Part shown: positions 1 through 13,015 of the stretch, one piece after another
Position numbering within the stretch: position 1 is the stretch's first letter
Layout: the number at the start of each line of letters is the position of its first letter
Assembly (NCBI RefSeq): GCF_000208745.1
Contig: NC_030859.1
Span: 16,029,426-16,093,425 of the forward strand
DNA length: 64,000 nt
Reading direction: 5' to 3'
DNA from: Theobroma cacao
Lineage: Eukaryota > Streptophyta > Magnoliopsida > Malvales > Malvaceae
Notes under the pieces: model-generated
Database searches by the model: none
Told to the model about the DNA's origin: nothing
Seen by the model: only the letters and a program-made list of their open reading frames with translations
Translations under genes and position numbers: made by a program

Positions 1-1867
1 ACTCTTCTCTCTTTGGAGAATTTAAAGCATGATATTTGAAAAAGTTTTTTTGAATTATTTAAAAAAATAAATTTTTGTTTTTCTATTAAATTTAACTAAA
101 TCTTTATATTTTTATTTTACATTAAATAAGTTCTTATGACGTTAGTCAAAATACCACTTATTATTTTATATCTACGTTACGTTATGCTAACTTTTAAATT
201 AAAATTTTACTATACATTTGGTCTACGAAATGGAATAAGTGAATTATTCAAATTTTGTATACTTGATATAGGCCTTTGTCCTTAATTTTTTGTTCGCATT
301 GACTTTAATTTATGTTATTATAATTTATACCGAAATTTAAATTTTTTTATTCATTTTGATATTTAATGGTTAATAATGTCAAAAAAAATAAAAAAATTAT
401 AAAAAATAAATTTTATATAGAGAAATTAAAAAAAATGAAAAAAGAACATAATTCGTGAACATCTCAAAAAATAAATGAAAAAAATGAGATTAAAGTGATA
501 TTTAATAAAACCTATCAATTTATCGAATCGATTTGTCTTATTTTAATCATAATATTTTTGGGTTTTACTTGACTTAGAGAATCTTGCCTCCATTTCAAAT
601 TGATCCAAGCCTATTTTAGCAACTAATTAGAATGGGAATTAATTGTTTTATGGGATAAAATGAAATAAATTTGAGTACTCTACTTAAACTAACTGATTAA
701 TTGGAAAAATATCTTCCTTTCTTTTCGACCTAATATACAAGTTTTAGTGCCTGTTTGGCTTATCCCATGGAAAAGGAAATGGTTCGGTTTTCAAAATTTT
801 AAAATTTTTTAACTTATTCATCGAGTTCATTTCAATTTTTAGATGAAATTATAAATCAAATAGTAACAAATATTTAATGAGGCTTTTTTTTATATTCTCA
901 TTTTTATTTTAATAATTAATAAAATTATAGAGAGAATTTAATATATATTTTTCACATTCGTTTAATTGATTCTCTAGATTTAATTTAATTTATTTATTTT
1001 AATTAATTTTTTCACTTTAAATGTCAACTTTCTTTGGATATAAAATGCTAAGTAATACTTTAATTAATAAAAATTAATCAACTATTAGTCATGAAATAAA
1101 AATTTATTTTATTTGAATTTTTTAAAATAATTTAAAGATATTTTTAAATATTATATCTTAATTTTAAATTCATGACTAATGTAATATTAGGCAAAACTTA
1201 GTTGAATAACCAGATGATGAATTTTAGTGGTGGAGTCAAGATTTCAGATTTAAAAAAATAAAAAAATTCAATGTTTGAGGGAAGAAAATTATAAATTATT
1301 TAAAAAATAAAAAATAAAATTATAAATATTTAAAATAAAAAATATAAATATTTGAAATTTTGGGGGCGGGCCCTTACGATGCCCACCTCCCTCCGCCTGT
1401 GATGAGCCTGGTTGTCACGATCTTCGTAACCGATGGGGTGGGGGGACCCAAGGGAGGAAGGTTGGTCCACCTGAGTTCACGGGAACGCAACACCGTGACC
1501 CAAAATTGACAAGACGAATGTTGCTTTCAAGGTGTGAGACTTGGAACACAAAGCCAAGCCAAGCCAAGCCAAGTACCATGGAAATGAAGGCAAAACAAAG
1601 CCACGTGGCAATGACCCATCAAATAACAATAATGCAAAGGCACTTGGTTTTGTACCCAACAACTTCCTAACTTCCATGCACATTTTGATTGCTGTATTAT
1701 TGAAGCCACTCAGTCACGGGTGAGTCTCCTATACCCACCGCTTGTCTCTTCTCCTTTTTGGCCGGCAGAGAGTTCTATCTAAGTTTGTTACTCCAACAGG
1801 TTTTAAATCTGAATATAAGGTATTCGTACTCTGTATAATTAAGTTAAATATTTACAAAAATATGATT
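1..1867. other. AT-rich spacer, no gene seen
   Basis: Mostly AT-rich sequence with stop codons in all frames. A GC-richer island lies at about 1365-1745. It contains four tandem AAGCC units (1551-1573) and a palindromic G-box CCACGTGG (1601-1608). Short ORFs there match no family I know. The island could be promoter-like or part of an old repeat; I cannot decide which. Confidence 0.6.
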
Positions 1868-2925
1868 AGTGGCGGAGGTAGCTCAATTTTTAATTGGTTT
1901 TTTTTTTTATATTTATGGGTATAAAATTGTAATCATATAAGTTAGTTACTCTTATTTAAATCAAATTTTAAGTTAAATTTTAGAAGTTTGGGTTCAATTC
2001 TTTCTAAGTTCAAATTTTAAAATTATTTTTCATTTTCCCTTATAAAGTAAATTCAAATTTTTCTTATAGAATAAAAAATAAATTACTTAACTGCTTAAAT
2101 TTGAAATTATTTTTTTCTTATAAAGTAAATCTATTTTCCTTATAGAGTAAAAGATGTATTGTTTAATTGTCTAAATTTTAAATTATTTTTCTTTTTTCGT
2201 TATAGAGTTAACCCATTTTCCTCTTTATAGTAGAGTAAACCCAAATTTTGAAATTATTTTTCTTTTTTCCATTGCTTAATTGCTTAAAGAGTATAATTGC
2301 ATAAAGAGTAATTTTTCACTTTAATTTTTCTTAGAATTTGTTTATTAGTTTTGAACATCTATGCAATATGTACTTTTCTAAAAGTCCTTCATTTTTTTAA
2401 CACAACACTACTAAAATATTTTGTATTATTGTACATAATATGTTATGATCCTATGGAGTAAAAGACACATTACTTAACTGCCCAAAGAGTATCATTTTTT
2501 ATTTTGATTTTTCGTACAATTTGTTGATTCGATTTAAGCACTTATGCAATATGTCATATGTTAATATGAAAAACTGAACAAGAATGTGATTAAAATATTT
2601 AAAATTTTTTAATAATCTTATCTTACTTTTTCTAATTAATAAGTACAAAATGACCGTTAGAACCATTAATACGGATTTAGTTTTCGATGAATTCAAAAGT
2701 ATTAAAACTCGTTAAACACAACTTATAATGCCTAATGTGAAAACTATTTATATTGATAAATTTGAAAATTTATATTCAAACTTTAGATAAAAATTTTTTG
2801 TTATAATTTTATTTTATTTTAAAAATGATTAATTTTTTATTCCGAATCGAATTATTGACTCGATCCATGACTTTGTATGTTTATTTTTTAGCCACTTCTC
2901 TTACAAAATCTTGAATTCGCCACTG
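1868..2925. mobile_element. probable non-autonomous hAT-like DNA transposon
   Basis: The left end reads AGTGGCGG and the right end CGCCACTG, giving short inverted ends of the type often seen on plant hAT-like elements (start near CAGTGGCGGA). The flanks AATATGATT (1859-1867) and AATATTATT (2926-2934) match at 8 of 9 positions and could be an aged target-site duplication. The interior is AT-rich with several imperfect copies of a unit containing CTTATAGAGTAAA (about 2036-2250). No transposase is visible. The ends are short, so the call is tentative. Confidence 0.4.
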
Positions 2926-3541
2926 AATATTATTTAAGGGTATCCAATTTCATCTTTTATAAATGGGTGGTAACTGTGCTGTTCTAGTGGTTAGAATATC
3001 AGAGCTAAAAAGCTTGTTGTTCATTGCTAGCATTGGTGTGCAAAAAGGATTGATGCTGCTGTTGGCGACTTGGGAATTCTTCCAGTACAATGCTTCGGAT
3101 GCATGTGATTTTGCTTAAGGCTTTCAATTCTCTAAATATGCTTTTGCGAATATCCAACACTTTGGAATCAAGTCCACCTTAAATTCCATAATTTAATGTA
3201 AAGTGATTATATTTATTTTAATAAAATATTTAATAAATACGTATATTTAATAAATATTAACTAAAATATTCAAATACAAATTTAAATTAAGATATTTTAA
3301 AAATAACAGATACCTTATCCATTGACATTCTTATTTTACAACGCTACATGCGAGTAAAGACAGCATGAATTTCCACATTTTGCATTAACTGATTGCACAA
3401 TGGTTGAAGATAAAGTAGAAACAGTGCAAACAGTGGATCAGAACTAATGAAGCAGATAGAAATGGTAAAAGCATCCGGGATAACACAGTATTTAACTATG
3501 GATTTGGCAAAAAAGGGGTGGGGGTGTTGAAATATGGAAGT
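2926..3541. other. spacer and probable NOL 3' region
   Basis: AT-rich sequence downstream of the NOL stop codon on the minus strand. The part nearest 3541 is presumably NOL 3' UTR, because genes on both sides account for everything else. No ORF or structural RNA recognised. Confidence 0.5.
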
Positions 3542-6500
3542 TCAATCTTCAAGCATGTATCTGTTTCTTCTTGCACCAAATGCTAGTCTCTGCATCAAAA
3601 GGGCAGGCACAAGGTAGAGAAAGTTAGTGGAAATGCTCCACTTTAATGCAACATAGGTTAAAATATTTGAGGCCAAGTAGTTCAAAAATGATAAACTAAC
3701 AGAAATTGCTTCCACTTCTTAACTGAAAAGATCTGAGAGTAAGCTTTCAATCCAGTGAGGAACCGAATATAAGTTGGCTTCCATGATCCATTTGCTGGGA
3801 TGGACCTGATATTTGGGACCAGGTATTCTGCAACCTTTGAACCCCAAGAACCCCATCCCCCAAAAAAGAACAGAAAATGATATAAAAAAATGAAAGAAAT
3901 TGTTGAAAATGAATAAAGAAAGGGTGACCTTCTTGTCAAAGTAGAAACCAAGGAATGTTTTATCGAGAAAAGCAACAGACCTTGGATGACAATAAAGTAA
4001 ACCAACCAATACACTATCTATGCAAAACTAACCAAATTTTAACAAATTCATTAAGATACTTGCAGTCTTATCTCAGCTCGTGTCTTCGTCTTTGCCATTT
4101 TTAAATAGACACTTCAAATCCATCTTTTTCCTTTCTTTATTTACCTTTTTTTGGATAAATTCATCTTTTTTTTTTATTTGATCAAGCATGACCTTCGACA
4201 TGTCAACACTAAAATAAATAAAGAACCATAGATGAAGCTTTTATATTGCTACTCTGAGTCTTACCACTTCAGCTGGTTCTGCCAAAACATTGATGAAAAA
4301 CTTGGCCTGGAAAACCAAATATTAGTTGTTTCAAAAAAGAAAAAAAGGAACCAAAATCAGAGCAAGTAACCTAAGAAGTATATGATGCATAGTTGACCTG
4401 CTTTGTGGTTGCACCAGACATGAGAAGATCAGTTGTAACCATTCCTGGCTGAAACAAAGAAGAGAAAGCAAATGACCATAGGGAAAAGGAAAAATAGAAA
4501 TAAATAGCATTTTCTTTTTTCTTTAATCTTTTGGCGGGGTGAAGCATTTGTCATGATCAATTACAACAAGGAACTTCAGATAACATCAACTCTGGAGACC
4601 CAAAAATGAGGTCCAGAAGTTTTTCTTTTCTGAAACTTGCATCACACACAAGAAAGGAAAAAGAAAAGTAAATCGAAAGGTCAAATGGCAAGTAGCTACA
4701 ACACATGGATTAAACAAACAGAGGGGAATACAATTACAAAGGACAACGAGTGAGTATGAATATGCTACTTTCAGGATAGCATTGAAAGCCAAATTATGCA
4801 ACAATGGTTAAAACTATTCTGTGCATTCCTTTTCACCTGAGCACCTTTTTACTCCAGGTGCACCACCCACCAAAGGCACAGCAACGAGAGGTGAAAGTTC
4901 TCACCTCCCTCTTCAGTAGACATATTGAATTGGCAATAAATTGCTCAACTTAATAATTTTATGATGCGTGGGTGCATGGTCTCATAAGAAATGCATGTAT
5001 TATCACCTTTACAGACTTGCAAGAAAACAGTACAATCAGCCTTTGACAAAAGCATTTCGAAACTCAAATCATTATCTCTTCTCTGCTTGGTCAAAGTTGA
5101 GACCCCAAAATGAGGATTGAATAAATTAAGATTGGTCTTTAAAACCAAAAAAGGTTGATTCACCTCTCTGCATTCACTAGGTTGCCATTGATTTCCACAA
5201 GCATTACAAATCCAAATAGAACTTTGCATACCGTTTGAACTATAGTTCCTCTTAAAGGGTTTCAAGACTTAATCTGCATGATCCACATCAGTGGTATCAT
5301 TTAAACTAACCACCAAAGCACATTTGGGCTCATGGAGAATATTTTGGTTATAGAATGAGTCCACAGTAGAACATTGACCTTCTGACAACTGAAGTAAAAA
5401 CCCTATTGAAGTACCATGAACAGCGGTAATTTGGATAGAAAGTTTTTAGCTTGCAAACTGCATGCAGGTCGTTAGTGGTCATTTTGGAAGGGATAAGACT
5501 ATTACTTTAGTGGAGCGTACGTAGTAGGTACTATTGTACCTCCTTGCATATAATAAAAATAGTGTCTTAGGGTCATACTTGCTAGCTTTGTGTAAGCTAA
5601 AAAACAAAGCATTGGTCTTTATACTCCTTCCAACTGAAAGAGAGTGATAAATGACCACATCAAAGTTTTTGAGGCATATACATATTTTGAAAGAAAATTT
5701 AGAAAATAAGGCTCTTGTTCTTTTTTGAGTTCATTTTATGTTATATAGACTTTATTTACGAGGATTTGTTCATATTTAAATAGGTCAGTACCAGATTATT
5801 GAGGAAACCATTTGATGATTAAGACATGGAGATTCTGAATATTGATATAGAAACATGAATTTTGAGGTTTGGCAATAGGATTTTAGATTTCAGATTCGAT
5901 TTGCACAAAAAAAAAAAAAATCTTCTGATACTGTTTATGTTCCTTGGTATTCTATTTTTTGTACCGTTGGTTCTGCATCATTAATTTTGAGGGGAACCTG
6001 TGAAGAACTAATATGAAAGCAACAAATTTAGCTTACTGCACAAACATATCAGGCAGATTTGAAATAAAAACTAGATAAGAAAAGCACAGAAATCAAGAAA
6101 CATCATTCAACATGACAGGCTTAACTTTAAGAATTGGAAATTAGATGATTCTTTAATGCAAAACATACCGATAGATTATGTACTACTACATTCTTAACAT
6201 CTTGCATCTGCAGTTCAGCCTGTGAATAAGTCAAAAGACCCAGTATTACAAATGAACTTCCAGAAGGAAAGTGCTTACCAAAGAAAATTTATAAAAACAA
6301 TAGTACATTGAGAATATTGTATTAGTTGGTCTTATTGACCGTATCAAAAAAGTTCAAAGGAGAAAACGAAAGAGAAAGTAGAAATTTTTGACAAGAACGT
6401 GTTATGATCTATTGAATTTTCCCATTATATATCTTTTTAGGAGCACCTATGATACCTATCATACTTGTTTTGTCAAAAACTAAACAATTCCTATTTCAAA

Positions 6501-9500
6501 TCATCAGAAGAGAGAAACTCTAGAGGGACTCCAAACCACACTCTATATATTAGGATCATTTTGGGGGGAAAGATGCAAGGGAAAAAATCTCTGACAGCCA
6601 GTGCACACCAAATACAGATGGTATATGATTTGTCATTCACATATCAGAGTTTTGAAGGGGAAAATAAAGCATTAGATAACACCTGGATCCTACATGCATG
6701 CGTAAAGAGTGCATGCAAATGCAGTTAGCTATCAAAATCACTTTGACGAAGATGAATTGTGAGCCTCATTATACTAACTTGTAAAAAAAAAAAAGGAAAA
6801 ACAAAAAGAAAGACCCTCTTCTTAAACTTGAATGGTTATAGTTGTATGTCAAACAGAAGCAAATATCCTGAAAAAACTTAATATTGTGATTAAAGGCATT
6901 GCTGCACTTATTTTGTAAACTAACACACAAATAAACCTGATTTTTGACAGTAAGCTTTCAGCACCCAATTAGAAGATATGCCATATAAAAAGAACCTCTA
7001 GATGTTCTTTCAGAAAGGAAAATTAAAAAAAATATACCAGATCGCTTAGAATAATTCTCAATTGTCAATGTGAAAGAAAGGAAACAATTCAGTCAGTTTC
7101 CCCATAAGGTACTGAAATAAAAGCGTGCTACTGAAAGGGTGCATCACTAAATAACTGGAAAATACAAGAAATTGAACAACATATTAACATGTCAGATTGG
7201 GAAAAAAACTGCCATGGCAGACTGAATTCTTTTGAATGAAATTTACTGCAAGGCACTATGCGAGAGAAGTTGAGCAAGTACCTGCAGTGATTTTGTCAAA
7301 TGCACTACACTACGTTTGGTTGCTCCATATGCAGCAAATCTATTAAAAAGGAAGACTGATAATCAAAGAAAAAAAAAAACAACTAATAATATGATTGAAG
7401 GATTTGAAATACACAATGTGATGCATTGCTTGGAAGGATGGAAATTAAAATATTTAACACAACCCTTGATAGGTTCTTAAGCTGCAATACCTAGGAGAGC
7501 ACTTCATTAGCATGACTAGAATCATATCAGAATAGTTGACTATAATATTGCAATTATCCTATAAGATACAAGCTAAGCAAGACCCATATTGTCCTACGTG
7601 AAACATGCAAATGCCAGACTAACAGAGAGTATCACTTAAATAAAGCATAAAACATTCAACATAATCCTGCTGTGAAGTAGTAATGAAGCAAGATATACAA
7701 ATGAAAGGCATTATATGTGGCAGTGGGAGCAGGTAATTGATATTGCCGCCATAAGTGGCTGGGATTGCCAGTGAGGATGATGCTGAGACAACTTTGTGCA
7801 AATGCAAGATAGAGAGATATTTGTAAAGCAAGATGCCCCAACAGAAACTGAACTGAACAATCCATTTAAAACATCAAGGAGAGATCCAAAATTGAGTTCA
7901 CTATCAAAATATAAACAATTAAGAAAAAAAACCTTTTTAACGGCATTCACTTGTTTTCAGCAAATCAAGCACTTAAAGAACAATATGAATACACAAATGA
8001 AGCTTCACATAATTGTGAGAATTATCAAGGTACTTACGAACCTACTATTAACAAAAGAAAAAATTTGACTCATTTTAGGCAGCAAGGATGCTGGGTCAAA
8101 AATTCTAGGAAACAACCAACACAGACTCACAAAAGTTCTTTTCATATCACTGCCCCTTATGTGATTCACCATGAAATTGTTACCAGCTGAATGTATTGTG
8201 AACAAGAACAAGCAATAGGGAAATCATCTATGCATGATAGAAATTTCCTATACACACAGCACCCTTTAAGAAGTAAAATGTAACTATATTCGACACATAA
8301 AGCTGATTATGTCATGTACAACAACCTCCAGCAGATTGTTTTACAACTTGTGCAAGAAGCGGTTCAAAAAAATAGCACCCAAACTTTCTAGCTAACAAGA
8401 ATAGGAATTAAAATACCTAGGAGTTGGCCTTCCATCTGAACCAGCTCCATCAATATTGAAAATATGACCACCTCGAGGCTGCTGCAACATCATCTTAATG
8501 GCCTGAGATACAACAATATATCAGAATGGAACTAAACAGGGCCCAGCAAGAAAAATGAAAATAGTCTTTACCTCTCGGCAACAAATCATCAGCCCAAGGG
8601 TGTTTGTAGAAACAACTTCACTGCATACAGATAATCCAAAATATAAATCTTTGAAAAAAAAACAAAACCAAGCCTAAAAAAGAAAGAAATGAATGGTATA
8701 TTGAAGCCCACATAAGATCTTCATCTGATGCTTCTGCCAGTGGTTTATAACTATATGCATTTGATCCTGCATTATTAATCTGCATCATTCTCAACAAAAG
8801 GTAAGACTTTAAAAGGAGAAGAGAAACATTGCTGAAGTTATAGGTAAAGGTTTGTGCGGGAAAGAATACAAGACATCATGAATTAAAATGACAATAAATG
8901 TAAAAGAGAGAGAAATCATTTTGGGGATTGATTAAGAGATTTGTCAGAAAAGCATGTTCCAAGATATGGAACTACAGTGGAGGTAATGATAAACATATGC
9001 AGTACCGCAGATCAACGTTTTAGAGCAACTTCAAACAGAAAACATGCTCACAGCCTACTTTGTAAACTAAAAAACGTCATGTTTGATTGCATCAAATTAT
9101 GATGAACGGCTCTATAGATTAAATCAACCACATATTTACATGTTTATGACATTGTAGAAATTCACTTTCAAGTCTGGTTACAATGGCTGGAACTGAAAGA
9201 AGCCATCATCAACTCATAGTCATATGGCATTCATTGCAAAAATACTACATTACAGACTTTATTATCTTTCGCAGATCATGTGATCTATTCTGAAAATTAA
9301 GCTCCATACATAACTAAATAAATAAATAAAAGACCAAAATAAGGACTTAGCTTCAACATCATTTTCCTATATAGCAGTTTGTTGAATCTTACTCATCAAG
9401 ACCATCGATCTTGTAAATGACCATGTAAGTAGCTAGAATTTTGAGCATCTAGAGATATCAGAATTATTCCCCAGAAAGAAATTTTCCACCAAAATGATAT

Positions 9501-11203
9501 GAAACATGAAAGAGATAAGTAAAGGGACAAAGATAAGACAAAATACCCAAATATCAATGTCTCCCAGGTTCTTTTGTGCAAATAAAACCAAATTCTTCAC
9601 ATCCTGTGCCTCTCTAATGTCACATTGAGTACCCTGTGAATAAGATTATTCAAAGCAGCATTAAGCCAGAAAAAATTTTATGAGTGGAAAAAAAAGCAGA
9701 AAGAATGTAAGAAGAATGTGGAATACAATCATAAAAACAAGTCATAGAGGAGGTACCCACACACGCTGCTCCTCATATTCTTCTCTGAGGCTCTTAACAG
9801 CAGATTCCACCCGTTCAGCTGTCCAAATATCAGTTGAGCAAGTGCAACACTAGTCAGTCAATTCCAATTTCTAATTACCTTTCAGATGAAAGCTCTAATC
9901 TGATGGTTCATCATCATAGGGTGATGAATGAACATCAAACACAAAGTGATGCAAAGTCAACAGAAAATTTCAAGCAGTTCCAATTTCCAATTACCTTTCA
10001 GATGGAAAACTCTAATCTCCGATGATTCATCATCTTAGAGCAATAAGTGATGAACATCAAACACAAAATGATGCAAAGTCACCAGAAAAATGCAAGCAGT
10101 ATTACAATGGTAATCATATCATGGAATGATAATATAAAATATTATCCAAGAATAGCAAGATAGTACACTGCGTATCAAACTCAATATCATTAAACAAAAA
10201 TTTCAAAATTAATACTCTAATTGAACTTTATACTGAACACTCGTTCTTAATTAAGAATTTCCAATTACAAAACTAAGGGCTGAAAGATTGACAGGGAAAG
10301 ACAAAGTACAAAAGGGAGAAAGGATCAATTATATCAGCAGTTGACCACCAGAAGATGAAGCTAGATTTATGAATTTCCCTCCACAATATGCTCATGGAAA
10401 ATTAAGACACAAAAAGAATTCAAGTTTTTAAGATACCCTTTAGATTGATATCTTCAAGGTAACTAACTTCTACTTTCTTTCTCATTACATATTTTTAACG
10501 AGACTAAAATACTCTAATATTTTTATCACATTATGCAAATGGCAGACAACTTTAGCAAGTTATATAATAGACAAATTGCAATAGAGCATACGAATTTGCT
10601 GATAAGAGTTGAGAGAAGCAGTAGTAGTCTTACCAGATCTTGAACAAATTACGACATTGTCACCTGCTTTCAGAAATTCTTTCGCCAATGCATACCCTAT
10701 TCCTAAAACCAACAAATTCGCCTTTTTAGCTTTTCTAAAAATCAAAGAAAAATCACTAAAATATGTGTACTTGTGGCTTGTTTAAGCTGTCTCAACAGTT
10801 TTTCCTACATTAAAAATGGACTTAAATCTTAAAATCTTCACCCCAAGTTTCTTCTTATCAAGAAATTCAGGCCCTATCCACAAAAATGTCACTAGTAAGC
10901 TTTCAGGCAAAAGGAACAACCTTTGCTTGAGCCAGTTATAAGAACGTTGTAAGGAGGAAGCATGGGTTGTGTCTCTCCTGGCGTGGCAGCTTGGGCTTTT
11001 ACTGATAATGGAGAATAGAAGGAGGTGGTTGGAGTTGGAGAGAAGGCAGAGTTTTGGAGAGAAGCATTAGCAAGGAAAGGTTGAAAATGGGTTGGTTTGG
11101 AGATGGGAGGGAAGATAACTGGATGGGCTCCTGGAGACCAAACTGGAGTCAAGAATTGGCAACAAGTAGAAGAAGCAGCAGTCGCCATTGAAGCAGCTTC
11201 CAA
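3542..11203 (-). CDS. NOL: chlorophyll(ide) b reductase NOL, chloroplastic
   Basis: A short-chain dehydrogenase that reduces chlorophyll b to 7-hydroxymethyl chlorophyll a in the thylakoid, the first step of chlorophyll b and LHCII breakdown. Known family partner: NYC1. Thirteen exons, all GT-AG: 10921-11203, 10634-10702, 9757-9818, 9547-9633, 8712-8779, 8572-8620, 8417-8502, 7282-7339, 6169-6219, 4398-4448, 4265-4306, 3724-3834, 3542-3589. They join in frame to 354 residues, close to the roughly 350 usual for NOL. The first ~75 residues are Ser/Thr/Ala/Pro-rich with few acids, a chloroplast transit peptide. The Rossmann glycine motif TGSSKGIG is at 90-97, NNAG at 169-172, a candidate catalytic Ser at 228 and YGATK at 239-243. 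The C-terminus ends RNRYMLED, as in NOL orthologues. All key SDR residues are present and nothing is broken. Head-to-head with the PPR gene. Confidence 0.95.
9862..10099. repeat. two-copy tandem duplication in NOL intron 2
   Basis: Two adjacent copies (9862-9977, 9978-10099; period about 116 bp). Each begins TTCCAATTT and ends CAAGCAG, and they share ACCTTTCAGATG and GATGCAAAGTCA. Small differences show the duplication is not brand new. It lies between exons 2 and 3 of NOL and does not touch the splice sites. Confidence 0.85.
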
Positions 11204-11425
11204 ACTCCAAACTGCACAGACTGTTAGCCGCTGTGGCTATAGTTTATGGCTTCGTTATTATCCACGTGGCATGATGCTGCGCCTCTTCACATGCCAGGTC
11301 AGCTCCTGACTGACCCATTTTTTTCCTTCGGGTTTTTTTTCTTCTACCGTTAAAGCTTGAAGCCCCTTTCTTCTCTTTGACTGACTTGAAAGTTGAAAGG
11401 ATGTTGGCTTGAAGTTGGATCGAAG
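11204..11425. promoter_or_regulatory. shared bidirectional promoter of NOL and PPR gene
   Basis: Only 222 bp separate the NOL start codon (minus) and the preferred PPR start codon (plus), so both promoters and 5' UTRs must overlap here. A perfect G-box CCACGTGG is at 11262-11269, 59 bp from the NOL ATG. Such boxes bind bZIP and bHLH factors, which fits known ABA- and dark-induced chlorophyll breakdown; that link is inference. No clear TATA box was picked out. Confidence 0.6.
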
Positions 11426-13015
11426 ATGGCGTTTAGATTATGCGGAACACGCACTCTCCCCACCGCCATTTCCCTCCGCTTCCTCCCTCTCTCCTCCCTC
11501 TGTTTCCTCTCCTCTCCTTCCCTCAACCTCCCCAAACTCCAACCCTCGGAGGAAGCTGATTCCCTCTCCCAACTCCTCCTCGCCCACCACAACCCTTTCC
11601 ACTCCATGGAATCCTCCATCCAACTCCACGGCATCTCCCTCTCCCCTTTCCTTCTCGACCAGATTCTCCTCCGCCTTCAACACTCTTCCAAGATTGCCCT
11701 CTCCTTCTTTCTCTATTCCAAATCCCTCCCTCCTTCCCCATCTTCCCTCCTCTCCACCACCTCCTACAACCTCATCATCGACGTTCTCGCGAAAGTCCGC
11801 CAATTCGACGTCGTTTGGCAGCTCATTCTCGAAATGGACCAAACAAACATCCCCCCCGATTCCTCCACTTTCATGATCTTGATCCGCCGCTTGATCGCCG
11901 CCGGCCTTACCCGTCAAGCAATTCGCTCCTTCGATGATATGGGATGTTTTGTTACTGCTGACAATGAAACTGATACTGACAGTTCTTGTCAAAACAGTTC
12001 GTTTTGCTTTTGTTTCTTGCTCGACACACTCTGCAAATACGGCTACGTGAAGGTGGCTGTTGAGATTTTTAACAAGAGGAAATCTGGGTTTCGGGTTGAT
12101 TCAAAAATGTATACAATCTTAATAAGCGGGTGGTGCAAGATTGGTAGAATCGATATGGCAGAGAGGTTTTTAAAGGAGATGATAGAAAAAGGAATGGAAC
12201 CCAATGTTGTCACTTACAACGTGATGTTAAACGGGATATGTAGAAGAGTCAGTTTGCATCCCGATGACAGGTTTGACAGAGCAATAAGGAATGCCGAAAA
12301 GTTGTTCGACGAAATGCGCCAACGAGGGATTGAGCCTGATGTAACCAGCTTTTCAATCGTTCTACATGTATACAGCAGGGCTCATAAGCCTGAGTTAACA
12401 CTTGATAAGTTGAAAATAATGAAGGAGAAAGGTATTTGCCCGAGTGTGGCTACATATACTTCAGTTATCAAGTGTCTTTGCTCATGTGGGAGGCTCGAGG
12501 AGGCAGAGAAGTTGCTCGGTGAGATGGTGAGTAATGGGGTTTCTCCTTCAGCTGCAACCTATAACTGTTTCTTTAAGGAGTATAGAGGGAGGAAGGATGT
12601 GAATGGTGCTTTGAATTTGTATAGGAAGATGAAGGAGGATAGACTATGTGAGTTGAGTTTGCATACATACAACATCTTGCTGGGTATGTGCATGAAGTTG
12701 GATCGAATCGAGCTGGCAGAGGAAATCTGGAATGATCTTAAAGGGAGTACAGCAGGGCCTGATTTGGATTCTTACACATTGTTGATTAATGGGTTATGTG
12801 GGAAGCAGAAATGGAGAGAGGCATGCCAGCTTTTTGTGGAGATGATAGAGAAGGGTTTACTTCCTCAAAAAGTAACTTTTGAGAGACTATATAAGGGTTT
12901 GATACAGTCTAATATGTTGAGGACTTGGAGAAGATTGAAGAAGAAACTTGATGAAGAGTCCTTAATTTTTGGTTCTGAGTTTCAAGACTATCATTTGAAG
13001 CCGTATAGGAGATAG
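11426..13015 (+). CDS. P-class pentatricopeptide repeat protein, probably mitochondrial
   Basis: An intronless 529-residue protein made largely of about ten P-type PPR motifs from roughly residue 115 to 505. Recognisable motif ends include NVVTYNVMLNGICR, DVTSFSIVLHVYSR, SVATYTSVIKCLC, SAATYNCFFKEYR, SLHTYNILLGMC and DLDSYTLLINGLC. PPR proteins bind organellar RNA one base per repeat and act in its splicing, stability or translation; no DYW or E domain follows, so an editing role is not indicated. I chose ATG 11426 over the upstream in-frame ATG at 11393, because the protein then begins MAFRLCGTRTLPTAIS, a basic, hydroxylated presequence typical of mitochondrial import. The N-terminal ~150 codons are markedly C-rich compared with the rest. 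It resembles the Arabidopsis At2g13420/At1g80550 group as I remember it, but target RNA is unknown. Confidence 0.93.
   Translation: MAFRLCGTRTLPTAISLRFLPLSSLCFLSSPSLNLPKLQPSEEADSLSQLLLAHHNPFHSMESSIQLHGISLSPFLLDQILLRLQHSSKIALSFFLYSKSLPPSPSSLLSTTSYNLIIDVLAKVRQFDVVWQLILEMDQTNIPPDSSTFMILIRRLIAAGLTRQAIRSFDDMGCFVTADNETDTDSSCQNSSFCFCFLLDTLCKYGYVKVAVEIFNKRKSGFRVDSKMYTILISGWCKIGRIDMAERFLKEMIEKGMEPNVVTYNVMLNGICRRVSLHPDDRFDRAIRNAEKLFDEMRQRGIEPDVTSFSIVLHVYSRAHKPELTLDKLKIMKEKGICPSVATYTSVIKCLCSCGRLEEAEKLLGEMVSNGVSPSAATYNCFFKEYRGRKDVNGALNLYRKMKEDRLCELSLHTYNILLGMCMKLDRIELAEEIWNDLKGSTAGPDLDSYTLLINGLCGKQKWREACQLFVEMIEKGLLPQKVTFERLYKGLIQSNMLRTWRRLKKKLDEESLIFGSEFQDYHLKPYRR

Noticed and set aside
11409..11876. 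155-codon plus ORF in another frame at the PPR start
   Set aside because: Ser/Pro low-complexity frame shadow; the overlapping frame has clear PPR motifs through 13015.
11438..11992. 184-codon minus-strand ORF opposite the PPR N-terminus
   Set aside because: It is a low-complexity Glu/Gly-rich antisense shadow of the C-rich PPR codons; no family signature.
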